Positions 1 through 5,976 of a stretch of 6,889 bases of DNA are shown here, piece by piece; position 1 is the first letter of the stretch, and every line of letters begins with the position of its first letter. The translations under genes and the position numbers were made by a program. This DNA is from Xanthobacteraceae bacterium (GTDB taxonomy: Bacteria > Pseudomonadota > Alphaproteobacteria > Rhizobiales > Xanthobacteraceae). Where the stretch lies: assembly GCA_030037185.1 (NCBI GenBank), contig JASHRR010000104.1:1-6889 (forward strand). Direction: 5' to 3'. Under the pieces are notes generated by a model. The model was not told the origin of the DNA. It did not search any database and saw only the letters and a program-made list of their open reading frames with translations.

Positions 1-101
1 GAATCGGCGTTCCGACAGCTCTACCGGAGCGATGTCAAATGGCACACAGGACATCTCGCGTGAGAACCATCAAAAACCTGATAGTGGCAAGAACTCCGCA
101 T

Positions 102-494
102 TTACCAGGCATTTCTTGTATGGATCGCCTGGATTGGCGAATGACATAAATTCAGGCAACGGACAAAGAGCAGTTGCGCAAATCCACTATCAGTGCCAAT
201 CACCCGCATCGCGACTGGTTGATAAGAATCTAAGACGCTGCACATCAGCGCCGGGATATAATACCGAAAGCCCTTGTCGTCTAAATGTGCTATCTCGCAT
301 TTATCTAAGTCTTCGACAGTGAGCAGTTTCCAATCATGTGTTATGTCCTTTTGCATGAGGGCATCAAACGCTTCTTTGGTGTAGCCCACCGGCCACTCGT
401 CAATGACCTGTGTTTGAAGAATGCTGGTCCCACTTTCCAGCGTAACGTCGTTGAAAGCTTCTCGTATCAACGATTTGATCTGATTTTTGTCCAC
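102..494 (-). CDS. DUF6714-like small protein, GTG start, 3' end possibly frameshifted
   Basis: The N-terminal 90 or so residues look like the DUF6714 family, whose function is unknown: a charged start (DKNQIKSLIREAF), an acidic middle with DWKLLTVEDLDKC, then the aromatic core KGFRYYIPALMCSVLDSY. The start is GTG at 494, placed directly after an in-frame TAG at 495-497, so no longer form exists in this frame; a weak AAGG lies upstream. The start overlaps by 28 bases the restored 3' end of the upstream broken gene, which suggests translational coupling. After residue ~100 the sequence turns cysteine-rich and unfamily-like. A one-base shift near 165-183 would instead give ALCPLPEFMSFANPGDPYKK and stop at 70, so the tail is probably damaged. 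The family match is from recall; whether it is functional is unclear. Confidence 0.55.
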   Translation of the reverse strand: MDKNQIKSLIREAFNDVTLESGTSILQTQVIDEWPVGYTKEAFDALMQKDITHDWKLLTVEDLDKCEIAHLDDKGFRYYIPALMCSVLDSYQPVAMRVIGTDSGFAQLLFVRCLNLCHSPIQAIHTRNAW

Positions 495-887
495 CTAATT
501 GCCTTGCTTTCCGCCGCAGCTACTACATCGTCGAGGGCATACGCGCGCGCAATGGGCCGTGGTTTGTTCCTCACTGCGTCCGCCAGCAAACACAGTGTTG
601 ACACGCTGCGCATCGTGAGCGCCAGGCAATTCGGCATCGAGGCTGCCCCCCGCCTGCGCCTGCAGGGCTGTGAGCCAGGACTCCTCCGCGCGTAGCCGTT
701 CAAGCGGATTCGACCGGGCGAAAAGCTCCTGGATGGCCTTTAGCTGGGCTCTGGCATCCTCCTGTTCGGCCTGGGCCTGGAGCGCCATCACGGCCTACGC
801 TCGCTGCTCATTGCTGATCCACGACTTAGGCCGGGCAGCTTCGAGTTCAGCACGGCGTTGCCGGACCAGACTCAAGAGGGTGGCCAT
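467..887 (-). pseudogene. Broken coiled-coil-like accessory gene (one amber stop, one frameshift)
   Basis: Reading leftwards from ATG at 887 gives MATLLSLVRQRRAELEAARP, then an in-frame TAG at 795-797. The same frame resumes with a charged, helical, Gln/Ala-rich segment (QAQAEQEDARAQLKAIQELF; ERLRAEESWLTALQAQAGGS). Near 585-592 the sensible protein switches frame and continues with LADAVRNKPRPIARAYALDD and VVAAAESKAIRWTKIRSN to a TGA at 467. Rejoined, this would be a mostly helical protein of about 140 residues. Its ATG lies 5 bases after the stop of the upstream gene, so the two formed an operon. I do not recognise a named family; the context with a phage-type small gene suggests a prophage or island protein. 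The two lesions make it almost certainly non-functional as written. Confidence 0.5.
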
Positions 888-892
888 GGGTA

Positions 893-1278
893 TCACCGTG
901 GGTACATCTGGGTTGTGGCGAAGACGCCAACGATGTCAATGGTCTTGGAGGACGGTATTTCCGCTGCGGGCGTCACGTCGATCGTCAGCCCTTCGCTGGC
1001 AAGCCGCGCCTCAAGCTGCCGCAGCTCATCGAGCGTGAGATCGTTGAGCCGGCGCGTCACCTCAAGAGTGACTGAGGAGCGCGCCCGAAGGCACGATCGC
1101 AAATCAAGCTGGCAGCCTGGATGTGGCAGCTCCACGGCACCCGAGCATCTTCCATCGCGCTGACCAGCACGCCGATTGCGCGCTCGCCGACCGGACCCAT
1201 GGCTTTGACCGCCTCGATTGTGGGTTTGTTCAGCTGGCCGGGCTTGCGCCGGGCACCTGACCTGCGGCTGCCACGCAT
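893..1278 (-). pseudogene. Phage-type small protein (small-terminase/DUF5681-like pattern), frameshifted
   Basis: ATG at 1278 is preceded by AAAGGA at a good distance. The protein opens with the basic, Gly/Pro-rich pattern RRSGARRKPGQLNKPTIEAV, then a helical region with IQAASLICDRAFGRAPQS, which resembles the N-terminal layout of small phage proteins near terminase genes (DUF5681-like). That frame stops at 1057. The neighbouring frame continues plausibly with VTLEVTRRLNDLTLDELRQL and EARLASEGLTIDVTPAAEIP and ends at 893. The join is needed near 1070-1085, so a single indel has split one gene of about 125 residues. The LTLDELRQLEARL segment is a typical amphipathic helix. The terminase link is inference from pattern; that the two frames form one gene is well supported by continuity. 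Confidence 0.5.
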
Positions 1279-1298
1279 TTTTGATTTCCTTTGATTTT

Positions 1299-1320
1299 TT
1301 TGAATTTCGCTGAATTCAAA
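1299..1320. promoter_or_regulatory. Perfect dyad, candidate operator
   Basis: Two 8-base arms, TTTGAATT and AATTCAAA, are perfectly inverted around a 6-base spacer (TCGCTG). The dyad lies about 20 bases upstream of the minus-strand ATG at 1278, in the only AT-rich stretch of this area, so it could be an operator for that gene. It is not followed by a run of T in a way that would make it a terminator of any called gene. No specific regulator is implied. Confidence 0.35.
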
Positions 1321-1591
1321 TCACGCGAGAGAGGCTGCAAGGGGATGACAAAGCTCTCCGCCCAATCATTTGTGGCGATTATGTGTTCGTAATAACGTTT
1401 AGGTACTGTGCACAAGCGATTAGATCCGAATTGCAATTCTTTAGTTTACAGATTGGCGGTACAAGATAACCAGCTATTTAATAGTGTTTGGTGCCACATA
1501 CCTGTCAAACATTACACCTATGATTCTCGCGCTTACGTCTCACGTGTACGAATTTGCCCCTCGATCTGGATGATCAGTCGAGATGACGTTT
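1321..1591. other. Non-coding divergent intergenic region
   Basis: Together with the dyad to its left, this region separates leftward and rightward genes. Short open frames exist on both strands, but they lack ribosome binding sites and protein-like composition. It is noticeably more AT-rich than its surroundings. I looked for a PIP box (TTCGC-N15-TTCGC) and a rhizobial tts box upstream of the gene at 1603 and saw neither. Confidence 0.5.
1453..1480 (+). promoter_or_regulatory. Weak candidate sigma-70 promoter for the transglycosylase-like gene
   Basis: TTGGCG at 1453-1458 and TATTTA at 1475-1480 are separated by 16 bases and point towards the gene at 1603, leaving a 5' leader of about 115 bases. 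The match to the -35 and -10 consensus is partial and such pairs occur by chance in AT-richer DNA, so this is only a suggestion. Confidence 0.2.
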
Positions 1592-1597
1592 AGGAGG
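1592..1597 (+). promoter_or_regulatory. Strong Shine-Dalgarno for the gene at 1603
   Basis: AGGAGG is a full-length match to the anti-Shine-Dalgarno and sits 5 bases before ATG at 1603. It fixes the start of the downstream gene and implies efficient translation. Confidence 0.8.
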
Positions 1598-1602
1598 CCT
1601 GA

Positions 1603-2469
1603 ATGAGTACGATATCGAGCGTGGGTCTGCTGCAGTGCGGCGCAATGCAGCCGTTTGGCCTTCCCGAGGAGCAGTCACCGGAGTTCATGGGCTGGATGCC
1701 CCCTTCGTGCGGACAGCAGAATGACTGTGGTCTCGAACAGGTCGGGCAACAGCTCGTACAGGTCGGGCAACAGCTCGTGCAGGAGGGCCAGCAGCTCATG
1801 CAGCAGGGTGACTTCCAGCAGGGCATGCAGCTCGTGCAGGACGGAGCGCAGCTCGAACAGCAGGGCGCAGGGCTTGAGATGCAGGGCGCAGGGGCAACCG
1901 ATCCGTTCGGGCTGGGGTCCTCACCGTTCCTGGACTCCATGAACGGAAACAACTCGCAAGCGCTCAGTCAATTGCAACAGACGATGGCGCAGCTCGAGCA
2001 GGATATGACGTCGCTTACAAACAATATGTCCGGTATGTCCAGTATGACCGGCCAGATGTCGATTGGCTCCTCTTCTGGCAGCACCTCCTCCTCAGGGCAG
2101 CCCGTGTCGAACTCCGGATCCGCGCAGGCGATCCTTCAGCAGACGGCTGCGCAGGACGGCTGGGGCTCCGGCAGCGAGTGGCAAGCCCTCTCGAATGTCG
2201 AAAATGCCGAAGCCGGGTTCAACCCGACGGCGGACAACCCGTCGAGTGGCGCGCTCGGTCTCGCCCAGGCCCTCGGACACGGCAACGCAAATACCGCCGG
2301 CACGCTCGGCAATCAATACGGCGGGTATGGGCTGACCGACGCGCAGGCGAAGGCTGCTAACAGTGGTAACGCGGCCGATCAAGCGCTGTGGATGGTAAAC
2401 TACATCAAATCGACGTACGGCACCCCGGAAGCCGCGTGGGCGCACGAGCAAGCCGATCACTGGTACTAG
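1603..2469 (+). CDS. Gln-repeat protein with C-terminal lytic transglycosylase-like domain
   Basis: An intact 288-residue protein. The C-terminal ~100 residues match the lysozyme-like domain found at the ends of phage tape-measure and Apf-type proteins, which cleave peptidoglycan: EWQALSNVENAEAGFNP carries the likely catalytic Glu203, followed by NPSSGALGLAQALGHG (212-227), then ALWMVNYIKSTYGTPEAAWA (261-280) and the family-typical ending HEQADHWY. Residues 46-98 are Gln-rich heptad-like repeats (QVGQQLV), and 100-175 form a Met/Ser/Gly-rich linker with a helical piece (LSQLQQTMAQLEQDM). The N-terminus MSTISSVGLLQCGAMQPFGL lacks a basic-hydrophobic signal peptide, so export by the general route is unlikely. 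The composition recalls type III-secreted harpin-like or helper proteins with a muralytic domain, but no secretion genes lie nearby, so that role is inference. The start is fixed by the AGGAGG at 1592. The gene appears monocistronic and is one of only two long undamaged genes here. Confidence 0.85.
   Translation: MSTISSVGLLQCGAMQPFGLPEEQSPEFMGWMPPSCGQQNDCGLEQVGQQLVQVGQQLVQEGQQLMQQGDFQQGMQLVQDGAQLEQQGAGLEMQGAGATDPFGLGSSPFLDSMNGNNSQALSQLQQTMAQLEQDMTSLTNNMSGMSSMTGQMSIGSSSGSTSSSGQPVSNSGSAQAILQQTAAQDGWGSGSEWQALSNVENAEAGFNPTADNPSSGALGLAQALGHGNANTAGTLGNQYGGYGLTDAQAKAANSGNAADQALWMVNYIKSTYGTPEAAWAHEQADHWY
1738..1800 (+). repeat. Three tandem 21-base units encoding Q-x-G-Q-Q-L-x
   Basis: Three exact-length 21-base units lie in frame: the first two (1738-1758, 1759-1779) differ at only one base, and the third (1780-1800) is diverged. 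They encode QVGQQLV, QVGQQLV and QEGQQLM, residues 46-66. Degenerate copies continue to about 1895 (QQGDFQQGMQLV, QDGAQLE, QQGAGLE). Near-identity of the first two units indicates recent duplication or slippage, and copy number could vary between strains. Confidence 0.85.
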
Positions 2470-2505
2470 GGTTAAAAAACCTATTAACCATGTTGAGATC
2501 CAATG

Positions 2506-2531
2506 GGTTGGTCCGATTCGGGGGACCAACC
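2506..2531. repeat. 9-bp perfect stem-loop
   Basis: GGTTGGTCC (2506-2514) pairs perfectly with GGACCAACC (2523-2531) across an 8-base loop. It lies 37 bases after the stop of the transglycosylase-like gene and just before the transposase stub. There is no T-run after it, so it is a poor intrinsic terminator; it may be a structure from the IS end or a processed 3' end. A smaller inverted pair, GGTTAA at 2470-2475 and TTAACC at 2484-2489, lies directly after the stop codon. Confidence 0.5.
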
Positions 2532-2536
2532 GATGC

Positions 2537-2701
2537 GAGTGGTTAGATGATGAGCAGTGGGCGAAGATCGAGCCTCTCATTCGATGAATCGACCTGGCCA
2601 GAAAACCGCGGAATAATCGAACGATTTTGAGCGGGATCATTCATGCCCTCAAGACCGGATGTCGGTGGCGGGACTGTCTATCGGAATACGGCCCGTATAC
2701 G
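2537..2701 (+). pseudogene. IS5-family transposase N-terminal fragment (DUF4096 region)
   Basis: The plus strand reads EWLDDEQWAKIEPLI, then RKPRNNRTILSGIIHALKTG and CRWRDCLSEYGPYT. This is the N-terminal DUF4096 part of IS4/IS5-type transposases, which precedes the DDE catalytic domain. An in-frame TGA interrupts it after EPLIR. In the next frame the same spot reads MNRPGQK, exactly what the family has here, so a pair of compensating indels flanks about eight codons. There is no clean start codon in frame, and the sequence leaves the family after GPYT at about 2701, so the whole catalytic core is gone. A dead insertion sequence remnant. Its neighbour on the other strand begins right at the breakpoint. 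Confidence 0.75.
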
Positions 2702-2990
2702 TCTGCCACCCCGTGAAGGCGAGGGCGTTGTCGAATATCCCGATCACGTTGCCGACCACAAAATTGAAGGCCGGCCACGATAACTGGTTGGGCCTCTTTG
2801 GATCAAAGACAAAGGTGTTCATCGGGGTGTTGTTGACGACCTGCGTCGGGGTATAGCGGATGATCGTTGTGTTCATGTCGAAAGCATCGTCCGCTTGATA
2901 AGCCAACTGTTGTCGATGACGACGTCGCCGCTAACGCACGCAAGTCGCCCCACGTCTGACACGAAATAGCACTCGCCTTGGCAGCATCAC
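2702..2990 (-). pseudogene. Unidentified broken reading frame abutting the IS breakpoint
   Basis: On the minus strand one frame reads ECYFVSDVGRLACVSGDVVI then DNSWLIKR and stops at 2873. A second frame overlapping it reads MNTTIIRYTPTQVVNNTPMN, TFVFDPKRPNQLSWPAFNFV and VGNVIGIFDNALAFTGWQTY and then runs into the transposase stub. Both have protein-like, balanced composition unlike the surrounding shadow frames, and their junction near 2880-2910 would need one indel. The open frame continues to 2649 only because it reads the back of the IS fragment. I do not recognise a family. I read it as an internal piece of a gene cut by the IS event and by a frameshift; it could also be a chance frame. 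Confidence 0.35.
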
Positions 2991-3690
2991 CATGGCTGGC
3001 CAGTCAGCCGGCCGGGTTCCCGCCGTTCAGCGAGAACGTGTGATTGAACAAATGGGGGAATAGTAGGACAGCTCGCCAGCCTATCGAAGGTCGCGCGATG
3101 CCGTCCATGGTGGTCGCATCGAAAACTCGCACTAAGGCATCTGGCGGATAAGCTCGGCGCACGGCGTCACAATTCGCATAATCTCCTCCCAGTTTTGTCG
3201 GCCGTTGCTTCATGCGTGTGGGGAGCCAAAGCGCAGGAGCGGCGAGGGGACTGCACGGCGCACGAGTTTTCGCGAAAAACATTTGCGGACTTTGGAAAAA
3301 ATCGTATATGGGCGGGTCGCAATCGCGCACCCGGGTTCGAGAGACGTTGCGGGATGGTCGGAGAGTCGAGGCCCCGGAATGAGGCGAAAAGTGTGCCCTC
3401 ACGCCGTCACGACACCTCATCGACGGCAGCTTATCCCTCGATAGCTTCCGTGTCGGGTGGATGACGGCGACGGCAGTGTATTCCGGGCCGCTACTGATGC
3501 CGCACATGGCGCCACAAAAGTCGATAAGGCACGTGACGGCGGAGATGGTCAAAGAACTCGGCTTTAGCGCTTGAGTGAACAGAAGACGGCGCAACTTCTC
3601 CCCGCGTGTAGGAAAAGCGCTTTGTCCCCAGACTTGATCCAGATGGCAAGCGGAGCGATCTGCGGGGCCGGATGAGGGGGCGTGTTCGCA
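2991..3690. other. About 700 bases without a convincing gene
   Basis: Two long minus-strand open frames cover this stretch, but they are Arg/Pro/Ser-rich, lack a ribosome binding site at a sensible start, and show no motif. The only translation-like signal is GGGAGGAG at 3183-3190 followed by ATG at 3179 (minus), which opens just 15 codons (MRIVTPCAELIRQMP) before TAG at 3132; a neighbouring frame continues with DALVRVFDATTMDGIARPSI. This may be the stub of a lost gene. Around 3590-3690 there are degenerate GGGGAGAAG and CTGCGGGGCCGGATGAGGGG strings like those of rhizobial intergenic repeats. Confidence 0.45.
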
Positions 3691-3741
3691 CACTCAGGTT
3701 ACGGTCGGCGCCCTCGTGCTCGCGACCGCTGGCAAATCGAC

Positions 3742-3763
3742 CTCTCCCCGCACGCGGGGAGAG
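3742..3763. repeat. Rhizobial-type intergenic palindrome (REP-like hairpin)
   Basis: CTCTCCCCG and CGGGGAGAG form a perfect 9-bp stem around the 4-base loop CACG. GC-rich CTCTCCCC/GGGGAGAG palindromes of this kind are scattered in large numbers between genes in Bradyrhizobium and relatives. It lies about 55 bases beyond the 3' end of the bicupin gene on the minus strand. It could block 3' exonucleases or terminate transcription, but no T-run follows on the minus strand. Confidence 0.6.
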
Positions 3764-3818
3764 ATATACCCCGGACAAAATCGAACCGATTGCCCGGAAA
3801 TTTTCGGAGACCATTTCG

Positions 3819-4679
3819 TCAGCTCTGGTCCCACTCCACCCGCGCGGCACCGGGTGTCGCGGGGTCGTAGAACCACTTGAGTCCCAGCGGTTCCTCGCTG
3901 AGCACGTCAGTCTTGAAACTCCGCCAAGCCTGGAGCTCGAAGTAGTCGAGAGGACCGCCGTGGGCACGAAGCCGATGCGGTATGCCTGGGGGGAAATAAA
4001 CGAGCGTGCCTGGTTGCAGTTCCTGTGTCGTATCACCGACTTGGACCACGCCACGGCCCTTGAACGTGATGTAGCAGTGGGATGCGCCGCCGGGGTTGGC
4101 GCTGGTGCCGACGTGCCGATGATAGGGTGACGATCCGCCTTCGTGGTAGTGCATCTCGCCCGCTTGAATGGCATTGGTCGGCGTGAGCCTGGTGCCATCG
4201 AGAAGTCTAACGGTTGACTCGGCGCAGAAGCGGCGCACACGGCCTCCGCTGGCGTCACTGAGAGGGCGAAGCGTCCTGCGATTGAAGAAATATCCCGGCC
4301 CGCCCGGCAATCCGCCTTCCACAGCGGCAGGAGGCTTAGGCGTCACCATGTGAAGCAGCTCGAGCTTCGAGCCGGATGCTTCAAATCGCGCGGATTCGCC
4401 CGGCGCGAGAAGGACACCGGCGCCCTCCTCCGCTGCGTGGGACTTCCCGTTGAAGGTGATGATACCCCCTTTCGGCGCCTCGACGACGTAGACAAGGTGG
4501 TAGTCGTCGCGTGCGTTGACGTCGAACTCGCGATCTTTCAGCACCGTTCGCTGGTAAACGGTCAGCGTCTTCGAACCACAAAGACCTTCGCTACAGATCG
4601 TCCTTTCCAGCCCGGATGAGACCTGTTTGGCTTGGGTCGTGTTCCAATTAATGATTGAAACGTCGCTAATTGTTGGCAT
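3819..4679 (-). CDS. Bicupin-domain protein, substrate unknown
   Basis: An intact 286-residue protein with two cupin barrels and no signal peptide, so probably cytoplasmic. The start is taken as ATG at 4679 because GGGAGG lies 7 bases upstream; an ATG six bases earlier is too close to it, and a longer open frame to 4823 has an unlikely Arg-rich extension. The first cupin (about 35-115) keeps the fold pattern (DDYHLVYVVEAPKGGIITFN; GVLLAPGESARFEA) but lacks an HxH motif, so it is probably structural. The second (about 170-252) carries the metal site: H187 and H189 in SSPYHRH, then a Gly/Ala insert, H201 where cupins usually have Glu, and H235 in YFPPGIPHRL. The C-terminus ends KWFYDPATPGAARVEWDQS. 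Bicupins include dioxygenases, decarboxylases and ureidoglycine aminohydrolase; I cannot assign a reaction. No neighbour gives a pathway clue. Confidence 0.85.
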   Translation of the reverse strand: MPTISDVSIINWNTTQAKQVSSGLERTICSEGLCGSKTLTVYQRTVLKDREFDVNARDDYHLVYVVEAPKGGIITFNGKSHAAEEGAGVLLAPGESARFEASGSKLELLHMVTPKPPAAVEGGLPGGPGYFFNRRTLRPLSDASGGRVRRFCAESTVRLLDGTRLTPTNAIQAGEMHYHEGGSSPYHRHVGTSANPGGASHCYITFKGRGVVQVGDTTQELQPGTLVYFPPGIPHRLRAHGGPLDYFELQAWRSFKTDVLSEEPLGLKWFYDPATPGAARVEWDQS

Positions 4680-4686
4680 GCGCATT

Positions 4687-4692
4687 CCTCCC
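4687..4692 (-). promoter_or_regulatory. Shine-Dalgarno deciding the bicupin start
   Basis: On the minus strand GGGAGG is followed by 7 bases and then ATG at 4679. An earlier ATG (4685) directly abuts the motif and could not be used with it. The site therefore selects the start MPTISDV. Confidence 0.75.
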
Positions 4693-4946
4693 GCGGGCCG
4701 GTAACAATCCAGTGCCTTAAGAAGATAGCGCCGCCGCCGCGCTACTGTACATGCGCGCTTTGAGTGTGCCTGCCCGCTGCGGGAGATGGGGCTTATATCC
4801 CTGCCCGCCCACAGGCAAGACACGCATGAACACCGCGATCGCGGTTGCTGCCACGCGGGGCGAGACTACCACCGCCCTGTCTGCAATCGAGAGCCATCTC
4901 GTCAGGGGGGATGTTTGTCGCATGCGGCTGCGGTCGGCGAGGCTCT

Positions 4947-5373
4947 CTATGATTGGTCATCACCGTCTCCCCGGCGATCCATGTCCTCCGAGATCTCTTT
5001 TGCTAGGGTGTGTCCCTTTGCGAGACGGCGCACGAGGGCTTCGATGTATCCTTCGTAACGCTCTTTGCCTGTGGTCTGGGCAGCCGCTTGCGCCGTATCT
5101 GGGAGAGCAAGCGTCGTGGTCAACCAGAACCGAACGAACAGCCCCAGCGCCTCATTGGTAATGGTGATATGACGCTCCATTCGGTCCATTTGCCGGTTCA
5201 GACGGTCGAGCCGGTGCCCGAGCGCCGCCTCCAGTCGTTCTGAGCTATCTGCCGACAGATAAGAGGCGAGGGCGTTTTCTACGACAAGCGCCTGAGGCAC
5301 GCGCTGACGCGCCGCGAACTCTGCGAGGTTGAGCAAGCTCCGGCGGCAGACGAAAAGTGTGCTTCGTTCTCAT
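4947..5373 (-). pseudogene. CopG-family ribbon-helix-helix protein of the tra/trb module, frameshifted
   Basis: ATG at 5373 opens MRTKHTFRLPPELA, the usual ribbon-helix-helix beginning of the CopG-type protein that sits between traG and trbB in alphaproteobacterial conjugative islands. A one-base lesion near 5330-5342 throws this frame off. The other frame carries the rest: LNLAEFAARQRVPQALVVEN, RLDRLNRQMDRMERHITITN, EALGLFVRFWLTTTLALPDT, AQAAAQTTGKERYEGYIEAL and a charged end GDGDDQS at 4947. Without the lesion it would be about 140 residues, the normal size. It likely acted as a DNA-binding regulator or accessory factor of transfer genes. Its start lies 6 bases after the restored traG stop at 5380-5382, as in an operon. 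A fallback TTG start at 5336 would lack the DNA-binding strand. An ATG at 4960 overlaps its 3' end where trbB would begin, but nothing TrbB-like follows. Confidence 0.75.
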
Positions 5374-5379
5374 AGTTGC

Positions 5380-5827
5380 TTAGACATCCAGTCCGTCCTT
5401 CGGGTCCATTGCCACCTGTCGTGCGAGGCCCCGGGCCCGCATTTTCAAGAGTTCGGCACGCGCTATTCATCGTCAGATTTATCCGCCGTGAAGGTGAACT
5501 CGCGCACCGGTTGCTTTGGCGGTGGCGCGATATACTCGTGGCGCGGAAGTCCCGGCTCCTGGCGAATACCCGCGCTGGCTGGATCACGCGGCGTCGGGGT
5601 TTCTACCGAGAGCGGCGCTCGCGCGTTTTCCACCAGTGGCGGCAACCCACTCCAGTCATCGGAGCACCCCCACGCTTCGTTGTTCCGGTAGCGGGTCTTG
5701 GTGGGCCGATTACGCTCTCGGTCAAGCGCCGGTCTTGATATTACCGGGCCTTTTTCGCTCGGATCGGACGGCAGCCCGACACCAGCACGAGCTGATCGTC
5801 GGGCGGGAGCTGCATGATCTCGCGCCG
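5380..5827 (-). pseudogene. traG: 3' remnant of traG (VirD4-type coupling protein)
   Basis: Only the C-terminal ~145 residues remain, in three frames. The segment REIMQLPPDDQLVLVSG then CRPIRAKKAR is the hallmark near the end of TraG/VirD4 coupling proteins, the inner-membrane ATPases that hand DNA to the conjugation channel. TAA at 5741 replaces a conserved Tyr codon; the same frame goes on with YQDRRLTESVIGPPRPA. A shift near 5670 leads to DDWSGLPPLVENARAP and GIRQEPGLPRHEYIAPPPKQ, PVREFTFTADKSDDE, then a TAG; a second shift restores ARAELLKMRARGLARQVAMD and PKDGLDV with TAA at 5380-5382. The Walker motifs and membrane segments lie in the missing 5' part. Upstream it is fused directly to a relaxase-like piece by deletion. 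Confidence 0.75.
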
Positions 5828-5893
5828 CACGGTCTGTGCGCCTGTCTCGTCCGCGAGCTTCGCTGCAGCGGCATCAAGCTCGCGCTGCCGCAG
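5828..5893 (-). pseudogene. Short relaxase (DUF3363-type) remnant
   Basis: The minus strand reads LRQRELDAAAAKLADETGAQTV, in frame with and directly upstream of the traG remnant. The pattern LRxRELxAAAxxLAxETG resembles a segment in the C-terminal DUF3363 region of the relaxases encoded just before traG in these islands, enzymes that nick the element's origin of transfer. Only about 22 residues survive and no catalytic part is present. Position between the DUF2840 and traG pieces supports the call, which otherwise rests on a short match from recall. Confidence 0.4.
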
Positions 5894-5976
5894 CGTTGCA
5901 GCCCCAGGTCTTTTCCCGGAGCGCCGGGCCGAAGATCGACGATGCCGGCACCGGCATCTTCTCGCGCAGCGCCCGG

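Noticed and set aside
1590..1952. A cysteine/serine/proline repeat frame on the minus strand
   Set aside because: It is the exact antisense of the Gln-rich repeat of the transglycosylase-like gene; the Cys/Ser pattern is a by-product.
3331..3340. GGTTCGA string resembling a tRNA T-loop, possible attachment site
   Set aside because: No acceptor stem, anticodon arm or matching second copy could be found.
3004..3693. A 229-residue minus-strand open frame
   Set aside because: Low-complexity, no recognisable domain and no ribosome binding site; better explained by GC-rich non-coding DNA with intergenic repeats.
3491..4258. A 255-residue minus-strand open frame overlapping the bicupin gene
   Set aside because: Different frame from the bicupin, Arg/Ser/Pro-rich, no start signal; a high-GC shadow.
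4693..4780. Possible sigma-54 (AGGCAC...TTGT) or sigma-70 (TGTACA-N18-TATCTT) promoter for the bicupin gene
   Set aside because: The sigma-54-like pair has the wrong spacing by one base and lacks TTGC; the sigma-70-like pair matches poorly.
4793..4960. A 55-codon minus-strand frame whose ATG overlaps the copG end, where trbB would start
   Set aside because: The position is right, but the sequence MTNHREPRRPQPHATN shows no TrbB ATPase features.
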